From Candidatus Pseudomonas phytovorans (lineage in GTDB: Bacteria > Pseudomonadota > Gammaproteobacteria > Pseudomonadales > Pseudomonadaceae): DNA of 64,000 nt. The position numbers were made by a program, and so were the translations under genes. The notes under the pieces were generated by a model. That model worked only from the letters and a program-made list of their open reading frames with translations, did not search any database and was not told the DNA's origin. Shown here one piece after another: positions 49,473-58,699 of the stretch. Where the stretch lies: the NCBI GenBank assembly GCA_029202525.1, contig CP119325.1, positions 4,500,001 through 4,564,000 of the forward strand. The letters are read 5' to 3'. Numbering within the stretch: position 1 is the stretch's first letter; each line of letters begins with the position of its first letter.

Positions 49473-52400
49473 TCAGGACGATGAACCGGAAGGGCTGACT
49501 GAGGGCTCAACCTGCTCTGGCACGAGCTCGAGCCGGGCAAGGGTCAACCTCGACATCAACCCTGTCCTGGCCAGTTGCCGCTCACGGTGGAGCTGGTCGA
49601 TGCGCTGCAGCCGTTCGCCTTCGGCAACCGACTGGTCCTCCATCAGGGCTTCGAGACGCTGGTGGAACGGTGCATCGAGCCGGTCGAAGGCCGTGCACTC
49701 AACGTGCTCAAGATGTGTTTGCCAGAAGTCCTGGGCAACCAATGCGCGAGCCAGTGCCTCGTTGGTTTCGGCCCGCCGGACCTGCGCCAGTGCCGCCAAT
49801 ACACGCTGCTCATCAAGCCCGGCAACTTCATCGAACAGCATATCGCCAGGCTGGCCCGGCAGGTCGAGCGCCTCGCGCAACGCCAACCGATAGGCAAGGC
49901 CGATTTCGATTTCATCCGGGTCTGCCCCCTGTGCCCGGCGTACCCGGATGTCGTCGACTGCAATCCGATCCACCTGGTCCAACCGCCACAACTGCCGCCC
50001 AAGTTGCAACAACGCGCGTTCCTGGCCACCAGTACCCGCATCCACCCGCGCACGCCAGACCAGCATGCGTACTTCCATGTTACTGAAACACAGTGCCACA
50101 CTGTCCTGGCAGGTCAGGTTTTCCCGCGCGTGAAGGAACAGATCGGCGCGCAACGTGGCCTGCTCACGCATGGCCATCAGCATGGCGAACAAGCGGTTTG
50201 CCAGCGCCTGGCGCCGGTCTCGGAAGTCCGCTGTTTCCGGTAGGCGCTGCAATATCCGGAAGAATGCCTCGCCCCCCTCCTCGGCTTCCAGTTCGTCCCA
50301 GGCCGAGGATTGCTGGGGCCGCAATTCACTGTCGGCAGCATCCAGCCAGCGCTGGCGCAACGAAACCGTGGACTGCGCCACGTCAGTCTGCAGCGGAGCG
50401 CCCACGGCTTGTTGATAGGCCTGCAGGCGGCGTGCAGACTGCGCACTGAGCGGATTGCCCTGCAAGAGGATGCTGCTGCCAATCCTGGAGGGTGCCTGGA
50501 ACAGCCGCGACGGCAATTCTGTCAGTTGGTTGTCGCGCAAGTCGGCGATTGTCAGGTCCAGCCGATCAAGCAGCGCCGGTGGGAATTCAGTGATACCGGT
50601 ACCGCGCAGGTGCAAACGGCTGACGCGGTCCAGGCGAAAAAGCGGGAACACACGCCCGAGCGGGTTATGGGACAGGTTCAAGTACCGCAGCGTTACCTGA
50701 TTGGCCAGCGTCATGGCCTGCCGGGTGTCCAGCGTGATGTGGTTGCCATACAGGTCCAGTTCGCGCAGGTTGGCCAGCCGCTCCAGCCCGGACGGCAAAC
50801 GCGTCAGCGCGTTATTGGACAATTCAAGCACTCGCAGACTGGGGAATGCCCGCAAGAACCCGGCATCCACTGCACGAAGCCCAAGCCCCATCATCGACAG
50901 TTCATGCACGAACGAGAAACTGATCGTTGCCGGTAGCTCCGGCAGGTTCTCAAGGTTCACCGACCATATGCTCAAGCGATAGCCCGTTGGCACGCCGGGC
51001 TCGTGGGCCCCGCGTGCGGCCCGGCGCTGCCAGCAGTTGACCAGCGTCTCGCGCAGGTACCTGCGCTCGGCCCGTTGAGCGGAACTGGTGCCCATACGCA
51101 CCCAGTTGTGCAAAGTGCTATCAAGGGTTTCGAGTTGCTGGCCAAGCCTGGCGAGCTCCTGCCCGGCATCAAGCCCCTCCCTTTGCACCTCATGCAACCA
51201 GGCGAGCACTTCGGCATCGGTAAAAGCCGGGTAAAGCGCCCGCACCATGGCATACAAGGCCTGCGGGCGCCCGCGCCAGGCGCTTGCGCCAGGACTGCGA
51301 CCACTCAAGGGATATCCAAGGCGATTGCCTGGTAATCGGTGCGGCATCCGAAACCAGCCGGTCTGAACAGGCCGCCCCAGAATATGCTCTACCTCGTTAC
51401 GCCGTTGCGCTGCTTCACGCCCCAGCAGCACACGAAGGTTGTGCGCAAATGGCTCGCTAACCGCCAGGGTGTCGCGCTGCCTTTGGTCATAAGCCCCTGC
51501 CAATACATCGAACAGCTCCCCCGGTAGACCCACTTCGACTCCGCGGGCATCGTACAATTGGAAATCGCCAGCAAGGTGGACCAGCGCAAAATCAGCGGCT
51601 GATGGCGCCTCTCCAAACAGTAGCGGCCCTTGCAGTGTCCCTTCGAACAATTGCACCCGAGGCCCGCTGGCTGCCCCTGGCAGATACCTCGCCAAACCGA
51701 GGGCAGTGCGCGCGAGGTCGGCGTTCTGCGGCGTGTCCAGATGGAGTGCTTCGAACACGCGGGCCACACGCACCTCATGGGTCGCGGCCCTGGCTGCCTC
51801 TGCCAGGCGCAGCCCTACTCGCCCCTGCTGCTCCAGCGACATGCGCTCGGGCACGGTCGCAGTCCTTAGCAACTCGGCCGCGACATTGGCTGGCAACCGG
51901 GAAAACTGCCGGCACAGGGTGTGCTGCCCCATCGATTCAGCGGGCTGCGCTGCTGCGTAAACACGGGAGAACAATGATCGACGCCTGCTCCAGGCCAGCT
52001 CTGCCAAGGCCGAGTCGTGCAACTGCGAGGCGCCTGGAAATGCGTCGATATGCTGCAGCAGTTCAATGTCGCCACGTATACCTGCGCGCAGATCGGCAAT
52101 GGCTGTGCGCACACGCTGTTCAAGGCTGATGCGTTGCGCGGTATCGAGCAAGGCAGCTGATGGCGACTGCCCATGAACCAGCATTGCGCGAAGCTGGTCG
52201 TCGTGCAGACCCTGGGCAAGTTGCAGCAGGTCGAGTTGGTCATCATCGAACAGCGCAAAACGCTCACCCAAGCGGCGCAGCAGGTAACCTGACGGTTGCC
52301 ATTGCCCGGGTTGCTCGCTCCACAGCCGCCATGCCCCGGCGCCATTGTCCAGTAGTGATGGCGCGTGCCCGGCGAACGGGCGCAGGCGCACCTGGCGGCC

Positions 52401-54038
52401 ATCAGCCTCCACGACCACCGGGTAGTAGTGACCGTCCATCCACACCCAGGCCTGATCGCCAAGGCGATGGATATTGCCCTCAGCCTGCAACGCGCCGGCC
52501 GGTGGCGCAGTGCTGCGAAACGGCGCCAGGTCCTGCTTCCACAAACGCACGCTGCCATCCTCCAGGCGGGCGGGTACCAGGCTGTCGACCACCGCGGAGC
52601 GTGACCACAGGTTGCGCGTCAGGCTGGCACCTGCCGCAATCGCCGCCATCATCGCAACATCGCTGGCAACACTCAGCAGGTGATCCAGGGCTTCGCTGGT
52701 ATCACCCTCATGCCACGCCTCGATACCGTGGTAAACCTCGCCCAGCAGTTCCCAGGCGGTGACGGCCAGCAAGCCGAGACCGATAATCGGCACGAACATG
52801 CCTGCCAGGTTGAGCAGAGCCCAGCCCTCTGCCTCAAGTCGCTGATCGTGTGCGCGCTGTACCTGTGCATCGAGGCTGGCAGTGGGCACGGCAATCATTG
52901 CGGCATCATCCTTGATCTGCGTGATGCGCAAGCCAGCCAGGCTGTCGAACAGCGCTCCGGGATAGGCATGCATATGCTCATCGAGGGCGATGTTGGCAAG
53001 GTCCGACACGTTGGCATAGCCTTCGGCCACCGCAGTGAAGAAGCGTTGGCTGTCCCGGCGCCGGACGAAACGGCTGAAGAAGCGTTGATAGGGAACCGTG
53101 CGCAGGTTTTTGCCCAATGCATTGGCAAAGTGACGCAGGCTCGGGTAGGCGCGCCAAGGGTAGTGGGGGTCGCCTGGGATATGCACAAGCACCCGATGCG
53201 TGGTGGTTATCAACGGGCTCAGGCGTTCATCACGCACATCCAGCACGACGATCTGTTGCAGGTCGCAGCCGAGCAACTCCAGGCGTTTGGCAATCACCGG
53301 ACGACCATCAAGGCACAACCGCCCACGCAGCGCGCACAGGTCGGCCAGCAGACTGTGTTCCGCCTCGCTGATATCACCCTTGATCCATGCTGCATGGGCA
53401 TCGACCCGTATGGCATAACGCAATGAGCGGCCCAGCACCGAGGCGAATGCCGGCTGCGAGGTGTCTGCCCCCTCCGGTAACTCCAGTACCTGGCGCAGAT
53501 GCGCCTGGTACGACTTGCCCAGGTCCAGGCTACGGCACCAGTCAGCGAACAGCGTGGCACTGGGCAACTGCACCGTTTCGCCATGCGGCGCAAGCAGGCA
53601 GTTACCCGGCGGTTGGCCCTCGGCGCTGGCTTGCTCGGGCGTGAAGTTGCGCAACGCCGCCTCCAGCAACGGAATTTGCGCATACCGGGCCTGGCTGAGG
53701 TGCCAGCCTACCGGTTGCGAGCCGATCACCGGTTCGCGGGTACCCACCCGCATCGTCCATTTTCCCACATCGATGTTGACACCCAGACGTTGCTGCAGGT
53801 CCTTTTGCAGCCGCGCCCGGGTGAACTGATCCAGCGGCTCGATGCGTTGCAACACATCATTCGTGCGCTGGCGAAAATAGAGGCTGAGCGTCATGGCTTG
53901 CGTGAGCTGCTGCAACTGCCGGACAGTGGCCAGGCCCAGCCAGGCAGGCAGGCGCTGGCGAATCAGCGCGTCGTGGAACATTTCGTCTGCCGCCACACCG
54001 GGCTGTTGTGGCGTAGGGCTTCTGGTAGGGTCGAGCAT
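49473..54038 (-). CDS. Large LRR protein with dermonecrotic-toxin-like region and NEL-type E3 ubiquitin ligase domain (copy 1)
   Basis: A 1,521-residue protein without signal peptide. Parts seen: an N-terminal toxin-like region (including QQIVVLDVRDERL and FVRRRDSQRFF near residues 255-330); a hydrophobic segment at about 408-440 (MFVPIIGLGLLAVTAWELL); leucine-rich repeats at about 1060-1180 (LRVLELSNNALTRLPSGLER, LRELDLYGNHITL); and a C-terminal domain with LTCQDSVALCF, where Cys1310 fits the Cys-x-Asp active site of NEL/IpaH ligases. NEL enzymes transfer ubiquitin to host proteins. Start at 54038 has GGAG 8 bp upstream and matches the paralog's N-terminus; a start at 54221 would overlap the paralog. 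It lies 88 bp behind copy 2 and is probably co-transcribed with it. Confidence 0.85.
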   Translation of the reverse strand: MLDPTRSPTPQQPGVAADEMFHDALIRQRLPAWLGLATVRQLQQLTQAMTLSLYFRQRTNDVLQRIEPLDQFTRARLQKDLQQRLGVNIDVGKWTMRVGTREPVIGSQPVGWHLSQARYAQIPLLEAALRNFTPEQASAEGQPPGNCLLAPHGETVQLPSATLFADWCRSLDLGKSYQAHLRQVLELPEGADTSQPAFASVLGRSLRYAIRVDAHAAWIKGDISEAEHSLLADLCALRGRLCLDGRPVIAKRLELLGCDLQQIVVLDVRDERLSPLITTTHRVLVHIPGDPHYPWRAYPSLRHFANALGKNLRTVPYQRFFSRFVRRRDSQRFFTAVAEGYANVSDLANIALDEHMHAYPGALFDSLAGLRITQIKDDAAMIAVPTASLDAQVQRAHDQRLEAEGWALLNLAGMFVPIIGLGLLAVTAWELLGEVYHGIEAWHEGDTSEALDHLLSVASDVAMMAAIAAGASLTRNLWSRSAVVDSLVPARLEDGSVRLWKQDLAPFRSTAPPAGALQAEGNIHRLGDQAWVWMDGHYYPVVVEADGRQVRLRPFAGHAPSLLDNGAGAWRLWSEQPGQWQPSGYLLRRLGERFALFDDDQLDLLQLAQGLHDDQLRAMLVHGQSPSAALLDTAQRISLEQRVRTAIADLRAGIRGDIELLQHIDAFPGASQLHDSALAELAWSRRRSLFSRVYAAAQPAESMGQHTLCRQFSRLPANVAAELLRTATVPERMSLEQQGRVGLRLAEAARAATHEVRVARVFEALHLDTPQNADLARTALGLARYLPGAASGPRVQLFEGTLQGPLLFGEAPSAADFALVHLAGDFQLYDARGVEVGLPGELFDVLAGAYDQRQRDTLAVSEPFAHNLRVLLGREAAQRRNEVEHILGRPVQTGWFRMPHRLPGNRLGYPLSGRSPGASAWRGRPQALYAMVRALYPAFTDAEVLAWLHEVQREGLDAGQELARLGQQLETLDSTLHNWVRMGTSSAQRAERRYLRETLVNCWQRRAARGAHEPGVPTGYRLSIWSVNLENLPELPATISFSFVHELSMMGLGLRAVDAGFLRAFPSLRVLELSNNALTRLPSGLERLANLRELDLYGNHITLDTRQAMTLANQVTLRYLNLSHNPLGRVFPLFRLDRVSRLHLRGTGITEFPPALLDRLDLTIADLRDNQLTELPSRLFQAPSRIGSSILLQGNPLSAQSARRLQAYQQAVGAPLQTDVAQSTVSLRQRWLDAADSELRPQQSSAWDELEAEEGGEAFFRILQRLPETADFRDRRQALANRLFAMLMAMREQATLRADLFLHARENLTCQDSVALCFSNMEVRMLVWRARVDAGTGGQERALLQLGRQLWRLDQVDRIAVDDIRVRRAQGADPDEIEIGLAYRLALREALDLPGQPGDMLFDEVAGLDEQRVLAALAQVRRAETNEALARALVAQDFWQTHLEHVECTAFDRLDAPFHQRLEALMEDQSVAEGERLQRIDQLHRERQLARTGLMSRLTLARLELVPEQVEPSVSPSGSSS

Positions 54039-54126
54039 CGTCTGATCTCCGCCAAAGGGGGACCTGAGGGTAGGCATCATGCTCTGGCCTGCGGTGCTAG
54101 TTATGTCTCGCCCGGCCCAGTCAGGC

Positions 54127-57100
54127 TCAGCGCGCCGGGGCGCCTGCTTGCGGGTCACCGGCGTCCAGCGCCTCGAGCGTAAGTTGCAGCAGCAACTCGC
54201 GTTCGGCTGCCTGGCGCTCATGCATCAACGCATTCATCTGATCTATCCGCTCGCCTTCGGGGCGCCCTCGCTGCTCCTGCAGTGCCTCAAGCCGGGCATG
54301 GTAGGGCTCGTTCAAGGCATCGATACGGGCAGCGGACACCTGGATCAGGTGCGTTTGCCAGAAGTCACGGTCAATCAGTGACTCGGCCAGCGCCTGGCCG
54401 GTTTCGGCGCCGAGCACCTGTGCCGTAGCCCGTACCACCTGCGGCTGTTGTACGCCTGCCAGGCGCACGAACGTCATGCTGTTGGTACGTACTGGCAGTT
54501 CCAGAGCATCCCTGAGTGCCAGCCGATACCCCAGCAGTACTTCAAGCTGGTCCAGTTGTGGGTCGGTGACCAGCCGTGCCTGGATATCTTCGAGCGCAAT
54601 CCGGTCGACTTGCTCCAACCGCCATAGCTGGCGCCCCAGACGCAACAGAGCATGTTGTCGGTCGCCGCGCAGTGCATCGGCCTGGGCGTGCCAGGCCATC
54701 AGGCGCAACTCCAGATCGGTGAAGCGCAAGGCCGCGCTGTCCCGGCAGGTCAATTGATTGGCATTGCCGAACAGCTCCGCACGCAAGCCAACGTCGCTGC
54801 GCATAGCCTGCAACATGCCAAGCACCCGGTGCGCCAGGTAGCGGGCGCCGGTGCTGTGCTGGAAATCGGCGGTATGCAGCAACTGGCCGAGCAGGTGGAA
54901 AAAATCTGCGCTTCCATCGAGGTATTCAAGCTCATCCCAGCAAGCCCCCATTTCTCCGCGCTGCTGCGCAGAAACCGCATCGAGCCAACGCAAGCGTGTC
55001 GTGACCACGGCTGCAGGTTCCACAGGCGTCAGTGCAGCACGAAAGGCCTGGCTGAAACGGGCCTGCTCCGCTTCCGTCAACGGATTACCCCGCAGCCGGA
55101 CATCGCCCTCACGCCAGATTCGCGACTGGTAGAAATGCTCCGGTAGCGCGGTCATCAGGTTGTCGCGCAAATCCACCCGCCGCAGCGCCGCATGCTCAAG
55201 CAGGCCGTTGGGCAATTGCGCAACCCGTGTTCCACACAAGTACAACTCGCTCAGGCGTGTCAGCCCAGTCAGTGAAAACAGCCTACCCAGTGGGTTGTGC
55301 GACAGATTGAGGTACGACAGGCGCTCGCAGCTCGCCAGGACCGTCGATTGTCCTGGGTCGAGAGTGATGTGGTTATCGAACAGGTCAAGGCACTGCAGGT
55401 AAGGCATCTGCATCAGTGCCTGCGGCACACGTTGCAAACGATTGCCTGGCAATTCGAGAACCCGCAGGTTGGGGAAGGCCGCCAGGAAGCTTTCGGGCAT
55501 CTGCGCTACCTGCATGCCCCGTAACGACAGTACGAAGACGTGCTCGAAGCGAACCGTGGCGGGCAATTCGGGCAGATTACCCGGCCTGGCGCCATAAACG
55601 CTCCAGCGGTAATCACGATTGAACACCACTGAATGTTGCGGGCCGTCTGAGCGTCGTTGCCAGCAATCACGTAAAGCTTGCCGAAAGAACCGGCGGTTTT
55701 CCCGTTGATCGCGATCCGTGGCCTGGTGTACCCAGGTTCGTAGCTGCCTGTTGAGGTCAGCGAGCTGCCCTTCCAGCCGTGCCAGCAGTTGTTCGATCGC
55801 CGTCAGCGATGACGGCGCCTGGCCTATCCAGCTGCGCAGTTGGGCATCGGTATATTCCGGGTAGAGTTTACGCAGGCGAGCCTGAAGCGCCCGCGACAGT
55901 CGGCGTGGTTGCCCGCTGCCTCGCCCACTCAGGGGGTAACCGAGGCGATCATCCGTGAGCTGCCGGGGTGGATTGAACCAGGTATTGCGGGTGTCGACTA
56001 GCAACAGCCGTTCAACGTCTGCGCGGTACTGTTGCGCCACACGCTGCACGGCCTGGCGCATCTGTGCCACGAAGGTTGAGCCCGGCTGCATGCCTTCGTG
56101 TTGGGCAGGGTCGCAGGTATCAGCCAGCACCTGAAACAGTTCCCCAGGTTCGTGCAGCATCTGCCCGTTCCCGGCCAGCACGGCAAAACGCCCATTGAGG
56201 TGCACCAGGCTCATTCTGCCGCGGCCTTGCGCCAAGCCTTCCATGCCACGGGCATCGAGCTCGTGCAAGGTGCGGTAGGCCGGCAAGTGGCGAACCATCT
56301 CCAGCACGACCCGGGCCAGGTCCAGCGTCTGGGGAGTATCGAACTGCAGCGCCTCGAACACCCGTGCCAAGCGAATGCGCCGGGCAGTTGCGTGCGCCGC
56401 TTCAGCAAGCCGCAACGGCACCCGTCCGGTGCTCGAGAGGCGTTCTCGATCGGCAGCACTGGCCTGCTGCACCAATGCCTGGGCAGCACGCGGGTGCACG
56501 CTGGGGAACAGCCGACGCAAGATGGCGACGGCACTGCTGTCGGAGTCTTGCATGCTGTCGTACATTTGCTCGAACAACCGCCGCCGTTGTTCCCAGGCAA
56601 ACGCCCCCAACGCCTCGCCCTCCAGCCCCTCAGCACCGTCCAGCAAGCGCAGATGCTGCAGGACCGGCACGTCTGTCGCGCTCTGGCCCGCCCGCAAGCG
56701 GTCGGCCAGGCGCTCGATGCGGCTAGCCAGTTGCAGGCGCATCACAGTGTCGACAACCGTGGCGTCGGGGACTCTGTCGCGCACATGCCAGGCGCGCAAC
56801 TGGTCAGCACCCAGTTCATGTATGGCAAGCACCTGATCGATGCTTTGATCGCTCAGGCTGGCGAAGCTGCCACCCAACCGGCGAAACATGCGGTGGGTGT
56901 CGTCCCATTGCGCCGGTTGTTCACAGGCCAGCCGCCAGGCCCCGGCGCCATTGTGATGCAACAGGGGGGCGTGCCCGCGCAACGTTTGCAGGTACCATCG
57001 CTGATCGCTTTGCCGAAAGTGGACAGGGTAATGGTGCCCATCCATCTCGATCCACGTCTGATCAGCGAGACGGTAGACGCCCTGCGCATCCCGGGTGGCA

Positions 57101-58614
57101 GCGTTTGGCGGCGCATCACTGCGAAATGCCGTGATGTCGGCATCCCACAAGCAGGTGCTGCCATCTTCCAGTTGCGTCGAGACCATTGCATCCACCGGTG
57201 CCGCACCTTTCCAGGCACGGTGTACCAAGGCCGCGCCCGCCCCCACAGCGGCCACACTGGCCACCCCGAGGGCGACATGTCTGAAATGCTCCGCGGCTGC
57301 GTTTACATCGTCTTCACGCCACGCTTCAATTGCGCGATACACCTCCTCCAACAGCTCGAATGCGGTGACGGCCAGCAGCCCAACCCCGATCGTTGTTACG
57401 AACAACCCTGCAATGCCCAGCAACGTCCAGGCTTGCATGACGAGCCATTGCTGGTTCTCAGCCTGTAATTTGCGGTCCAGCTGATTGACTGGCATGGCGA
57501 TGCTCGCAGCGTCGAGCTTGATCTGAGCCAGACCCGCGGCTGTCAGGTTGAAGAACAGCGGCTCCTCGTAAGCTTGCATGCGCTCATCAAGGTCGATATT
57601 GGCCCATATCGCCAGGTCGTGGTACCCGTTGATCACCTGGGAGAAAAAGCGCTGGCTGTCCCGGCGCAGCACGAAGCGCTGGAAGAAGGTCTGGTAATCA
57701 CCCTCTCGCAAACGCTGGCCGAGCACCTTGCGGGCAAACGTCGCCAGGCTGTCATGGTGGCTCCACGGCCCCATTGGATCGCCGGGGATGTACACCAGCA
57801 CACGCCGGGAAGACGTAAAAAGCGGCGCCAGGCGTTCATCGCGGACATCGAGCACGACGATTTGCTGGAGCTGACAGCCGAGTACTTGCAACTGCTTGGC
57901 AATCACCCGGTTGCCCTGCAGGCGCCCTGGCCTGCCATCCCGGCAAAGCCCGATCACCATCTGCAACTCGGCCTCATCAAGCACACCCTCAAGCCTGGCT
58001 TTGAGGGCATCAAACAGCATGCGCTGAGTCACCACTGTCAACAACGGTTCAGCGCAAGGCGCCAGAGCGTCCTGCAGGTACTGCTGGTAGGCCTTGCCCA
58101 AGTCCAGTTCACGGCACAGGGCAGCAAACTGGACAGCACTGGGTCGGGCCAGGCAGGTTGCTGTGCCATCGCGCAGGCAGTGACCAGGGGGTTGGCCTTT
58201 GCCCCTGGCCTGGTCAGCGGTGAAGTTGTGCAACGCGGCTTCCAGTAACGGTATCGGGTAATACTCGGGCACTGTCAGCGGTACACGCACGGGGGCATAG
58301 CCGACCAAGGGTTTCTCGAACGACTCGATGAACTGCAGTTTGCCGAACCCTTCGGTCAGCCCGAAACGCTCGCCAAGTGCAGCTTGCAAGCGAGTACCCA
58401 CGAACTCATCGATGCCTTGCAGGCGGGCAAGTTCTGCGGACAAACGCTGGCGTGCTGCCACGCTGCTCTGCAGCGCATTGCACAGCAGTGTCATGCGTGC
58501 CGTATCGGCCTGACGCATCCAGGCAGGTAGCCTGTCGGCGATCAGGCCATCCTGATAAGCCTGCTCGACCGCGAGCGGGTCATTGCGAACGACTGGCGGC
58601 GTGGTGACGGTCAT
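54127..58614 (-). CDS. Large LRR protein with dermonecrotic-toxin-like region and NEL-type E3 ubiquitin ligase domain (copy 2)
   Basis: A 1,495-residue paralog of the next gene, same layout: toxin-like N-terminal region (QQIVVLDVRDERLAPLF; FVLRRDSQRFFSQVINGY), hydrophobic stretch (LLGIAGLFVTTIGVGLLAVT), leucine-rich repeats at about 1045-1160 (LRVLELPGNRLQRVPQALMQ, LSYLNLSHNPLGRLF), and NEL-like domain with LTCRDSAALRF, catalytic candidate Cys1290. The two copies share clear blocks but differ in much of the middle and in the repeats, the part expected to choose the target. No export signal is recognisable. Probably a host-directed effector; delivery route unknown. Confidence 0.85.
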   Translation of the reverse strand: MTVTTPPVVRNDPLAVEQAYQDGLIADRLPAWMRQADTARMTLLCNALQSSVAARQRLSAELARLQGIDEFVGTRLQAALGERFGLTEGFGKLQFIESFEKPLVGYAPVRVPLTVPEYYPIPLLEAALHNFTADQARGKGQPPGHCLRDGTATCLARPSAVQFAALCRELDLGKAYQQYLQDALAPCAEPLLTVVTQRMLFDALKARLEGVLDEAELQMVIGLCRDGRPGRLQGNRVIAKQLQVLGCQLQQIVVLDVRDERLAPLFTSSRRVLVYIPGDPMGPWSHHDSLATFARKVLGQRLREGDYQTFFQRFVLRRDSQRFFSQVINGYHDLAIWANIDLDERMQAYEEPLFFNLTAAGLAQIKLDAASIAMPVNQLDRKLQAENQQWLVMQAWTLLGIAGLFVTTIGVGLLAVTAFELLEEVYRAIEAWREDDVNAAAEHFRHVALGVASVAAVGAGAALVHRAWKGAAPVDAMVSTQLEDGSTCLWDADITAFRSDAPPNAATRDAQGVYRLADQTWIEMDGHHYPVHFRQSDQRWYLQTLRGHAPLLHHNGAGAWRLACEQPAQWDDTHRMFRRLGGSFASLSDQSIDQVLAIHELGADQLRAWHVRDRVPDATVVDTVMRLQLASRIERLADRLRAGQSATDVPVLQHLRLLDGAEGLEGEALGAFAWEQRRRLFEQMYDSMQDSDSSAVAILRRLFPSVHPRAAQALVQQASAADRERLSSTGRVPLRLAEAAHATARRIRLARVFEALQFDTPQTLDLARVVLEMVRHLPAYRTLHELDARGMEGLAQGRGRMSLVHLNGRFAVLAGNGQMLHEPGELFQVLADTCDPAQHEGMQPGSTFVAQMRQAVQRVAQQYRADVERLLLVDTRNTWFNPPRQLTDDRLGYPLSGRGSGQPRRLSRALQARLRKLYPEYTDAQLRSWIGQAPSSLTAIEQLLARLEGQLADLNRQLRTWVHQATDRDQRENRRFFRQALRDCWQRRSDGPQHSVVFNRDYRWSVYGARPGNLPELPATVRFEHVFVLSLRGMQVAQMPESFLAAFPNLRVLELPGNRLQRVPQALMQMPYLQCLDLFDNHITLDPGQSTVLASCERLSYLNLSHNPLGRLFSLTGLTRLSELYLCGTRVAQLPNGLLEHAALRRVDLRDNLMTALPEHFYQSRIWREGDVRLRGNPLTEAEQARFSQAFRAALTPVEPAAVVTTRLRWLDAVSAQQRGEMGACWDELEYLDGSADFFHLLGQLLHTADFQHSTGARYLAHRVLGMLQAMRSDVGLRAELFGNANQLTCRDSAALRFTDLELRLMAWHAQADALRGDRQHALLRLGRQLWRLEQVDRIALEDIQARLVTDPQLDQLEVLLGYRLALRDALELPVRTNSMTFVRLAGVQQPQVVRATAQVLGAETGQALAESLIDRDFWQTHLIQVSAARIDALNEPYHARLEALQEQRGRPEGERIDQMNALMHERQAAERELLLQLTLEALDAGDPQAGAPAR

Positions 58615-58699
58615 GATTTGTGTGGCTCCGGATGCGGATACGGAGCCGTGAAACTAGAGTGCCCGGCATGGGTGTGGCCGGTAGCTGGCTACCACCGGC

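Noticed and set aside
54039..54221. An extended N-terminus of the first NEL-type protein
   Set aside because: It would overlap the end of the upstream paralog; the internal ATG at 54038 has a ribosome site and aligns with the paralog's start.
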